A stretch of DNA of 7,674 nucleotides from an uncultured Collinsella sp. GTDB lineage: Bacteria > Actinomycetota > Coriobacteriia > Coriobacteriales > Coriobacteriaceae. A model generated the notes under the pieces. It was not told the DNA's origin. It worked only from the letters and a program-made list of their open reading frames with translations, and did no database searches. Position numbers and translations under genes: made by a program. Below are positions 6,739-7,674 of the stretch, piece after piece. The stretch spans positions 1 to 7,674 of the forward strand of contig CABUVC010000075.1 of assembly GCA_902494855.1 (NCBI GenBank), given 5' to 3'. Position 1 is the first letter of the stretch. The number at the start of each line of letters is the position of its first letter.

Positions 6739-7674
6739 ATGTCACCTCTCGCAAAACGTCTCCCGCGCGAGCTGCGCCGCAATATCGGCAAGTACCTGGG
6801 CATCTTTTTGCTTATGTGCGGAAGCATCGCCCTTACATCGGGCTTTTTGCTTGCGGCCCACTCCATCGGCTGCCTTATCGACGACATGCGCGATGCGTAC
6901 ACGATTGAGGACGGCCGCGTGACCACCTCCTTCGAGGTCACCAAAGACCAGCTCAAGGCCGCCGAGGACGCGGCCGACGACGTCGGCGGCGTCACGCTCT
7001 ACAAGAATTTTTCCATCGACGCCATCATCAAAAAGACCGCCGGCGACGACGGCACCAAGCGCACGCTGCGCACCTATGCGCACCGCACCAAGGTCGATAT
7101 CGCGTCCTACTGTGAGGGCAGGGAACCCAAGGCGGACGACGAGGTGGCCATCGACCGTGTCTTTGCCACCAATAACAACCTGTCCGTGGGCGATAAGGTC
7201 GAGCTTGAGGGCCGCACCTATACCATCTGCGGCATCATGACCCAGCCCGATAGCCAGGCGCTGTTCCTCAACAATTCGGACTTTACGGTGAACACCATCA
7301 CCTATGGCGTGGCCGAGGTCACCGACGCCGGCTTTGCCGCGCTCGAGGATGCCGGCGGCGCGCCTGCCTACACCTACTCCTTTACCTTTACCGATCGCGA
7401 CCTCCCCACCGCGGATCGCATCGATGCGGAGCAGGATATGGTCGAGGCGCTGACCGATGCCGAGGCGCGCGTGGATGACCTCATCGATGCCGATTCCAAT
7501 CAGGGCATTGGCTATGCGCGCGACGACGTGGACGGCGACTCCATGATGTGGATGACGCTGCTCGACATCATCATCGTGATCATGGCGTTCGTCTTTGTGG
7601 TCCTTACCGACGCCACCATCGAGGAGGAGAGCGCCATCATCGGCACGCTGCTCGCCAGCGGCTATCGTCGACGC
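6739..7674 (+). CDS. FtsX-family ABC permease, 5' part, cut by window edge
   Basis: The reading frame is open from ATG 6739 through the last base: 312 codons with no stop. It begins MSPLAKRLPRELRRNIGKYL, a basic start followed by a membrane helix at about 18-40. A large outside domain follows (about 45-265, acidic, with a beta-type SVGDKVELEGRTYTICGIM stretch near 148-167 as in MacB-like domains). A second helix at about 271-292 leads to ATIEEESAIIGTLLASGYRRR, the conserved FtsX cytoplasmic turn in which the permease contacts its ATPase. TAGGCGG overlapping the previous stop serves as ribosome site. Family members with this plan commonly run to about 700-1200 residues, so more than half of the gene is probably outside the window. 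Together with the preceding ATPase it should form a MacB-like or BceAB-like system; which one cannot be told from this part. Confidence 0.92.
   Translation, partial: MSPLAKRLPRELRRNIGKYLGIFLLMCGSIALTSGFLLAAHSIGCLIDDMRDAYTIEDGRVTTSFEVTKDQLKAAEDAADDVGGVTLYKNFSIDAIIKKTAGDDGTKRTLRTYAHRTKVDIASYCEGREPKADDEVAIDRVFATNNNLSVGDKVELEGRTYTICGIMTQPDSQALFLNNSDFTVNTITYGVAEVTDAGFAALEDAGGAPAYTYSFTFTDRDLPTADRIDAEQDMVEALTDAEARVDDLIDADSNQGIGYARDDVDGDSMMWMTLLDIIIVIMAFVFVVLTDATIEEESAIIGTLLASGYRRR

Overview
The window looks like chromosomal DNA from a high-GC actinobacterium. The GC-rich codon use, the regulator and exporter types and the style of the intergenic repeats best fit a gut Coriobacteriia of the Collinsella type. 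This taxonomic call is an inference from style, not from a marker gene.

Layout. Bases 1-525 hold no convincing gene. They contain a terminator-like hairpin at the left edge, then two related palindromic elements of about 155 bp (64-219 and 312-465) in opposite orientation, then a small hairpin next to the 3' end of the next gene. On the minus strand, 2297 down to 526 encodes a two-component system: a membrane sensor histidine kinase followed, with a 4-base ATGA overlap, by a NarL/LuxR-type response regulator. A 198-bp divergent intergenic region (2298-2495) separates this pair from a plus-strand operon (2496-5823) with one ABC ATPase and two ABC-2 type permeases, each carrying a large extracytoplasmic domain. 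The stretch 5824-6016 holds a degenerate tandem GTCCCC/GACTAGTC repeat cluster with nested fold-back potential, followed by a well-spaced promoter. A second, unrelated ABC system follows: a MacB/LolD-like ATPase (6017-6730) and the first 312 codons of an FtsX-type permease (6739 to the edge).

How the genes may work together. A short-loop kinase, a NarL-type regulator, one ATPase and two ABC-2 permeases have the same parts list as the Bacillus LnrJK-LnrLMN (linearmycin sensing and resistance) systems. The kinase may sense membrane perturbation or an amphipathic compound, with the regulator switching on the divergent transporter. The adjacent ATPase/FtsX pair belongs to the group that includes antimicrobial-peptide exporters and detoxifiers. 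The locus therefore reads as a possible cell-envelope defence or export island. Substrates cannot be read from the sequence.

The least explained feature is the pair of palindromic elements near the left end. They share a core tip motif, but their outer arms differ between copies while remaining self-complementary within each copy.
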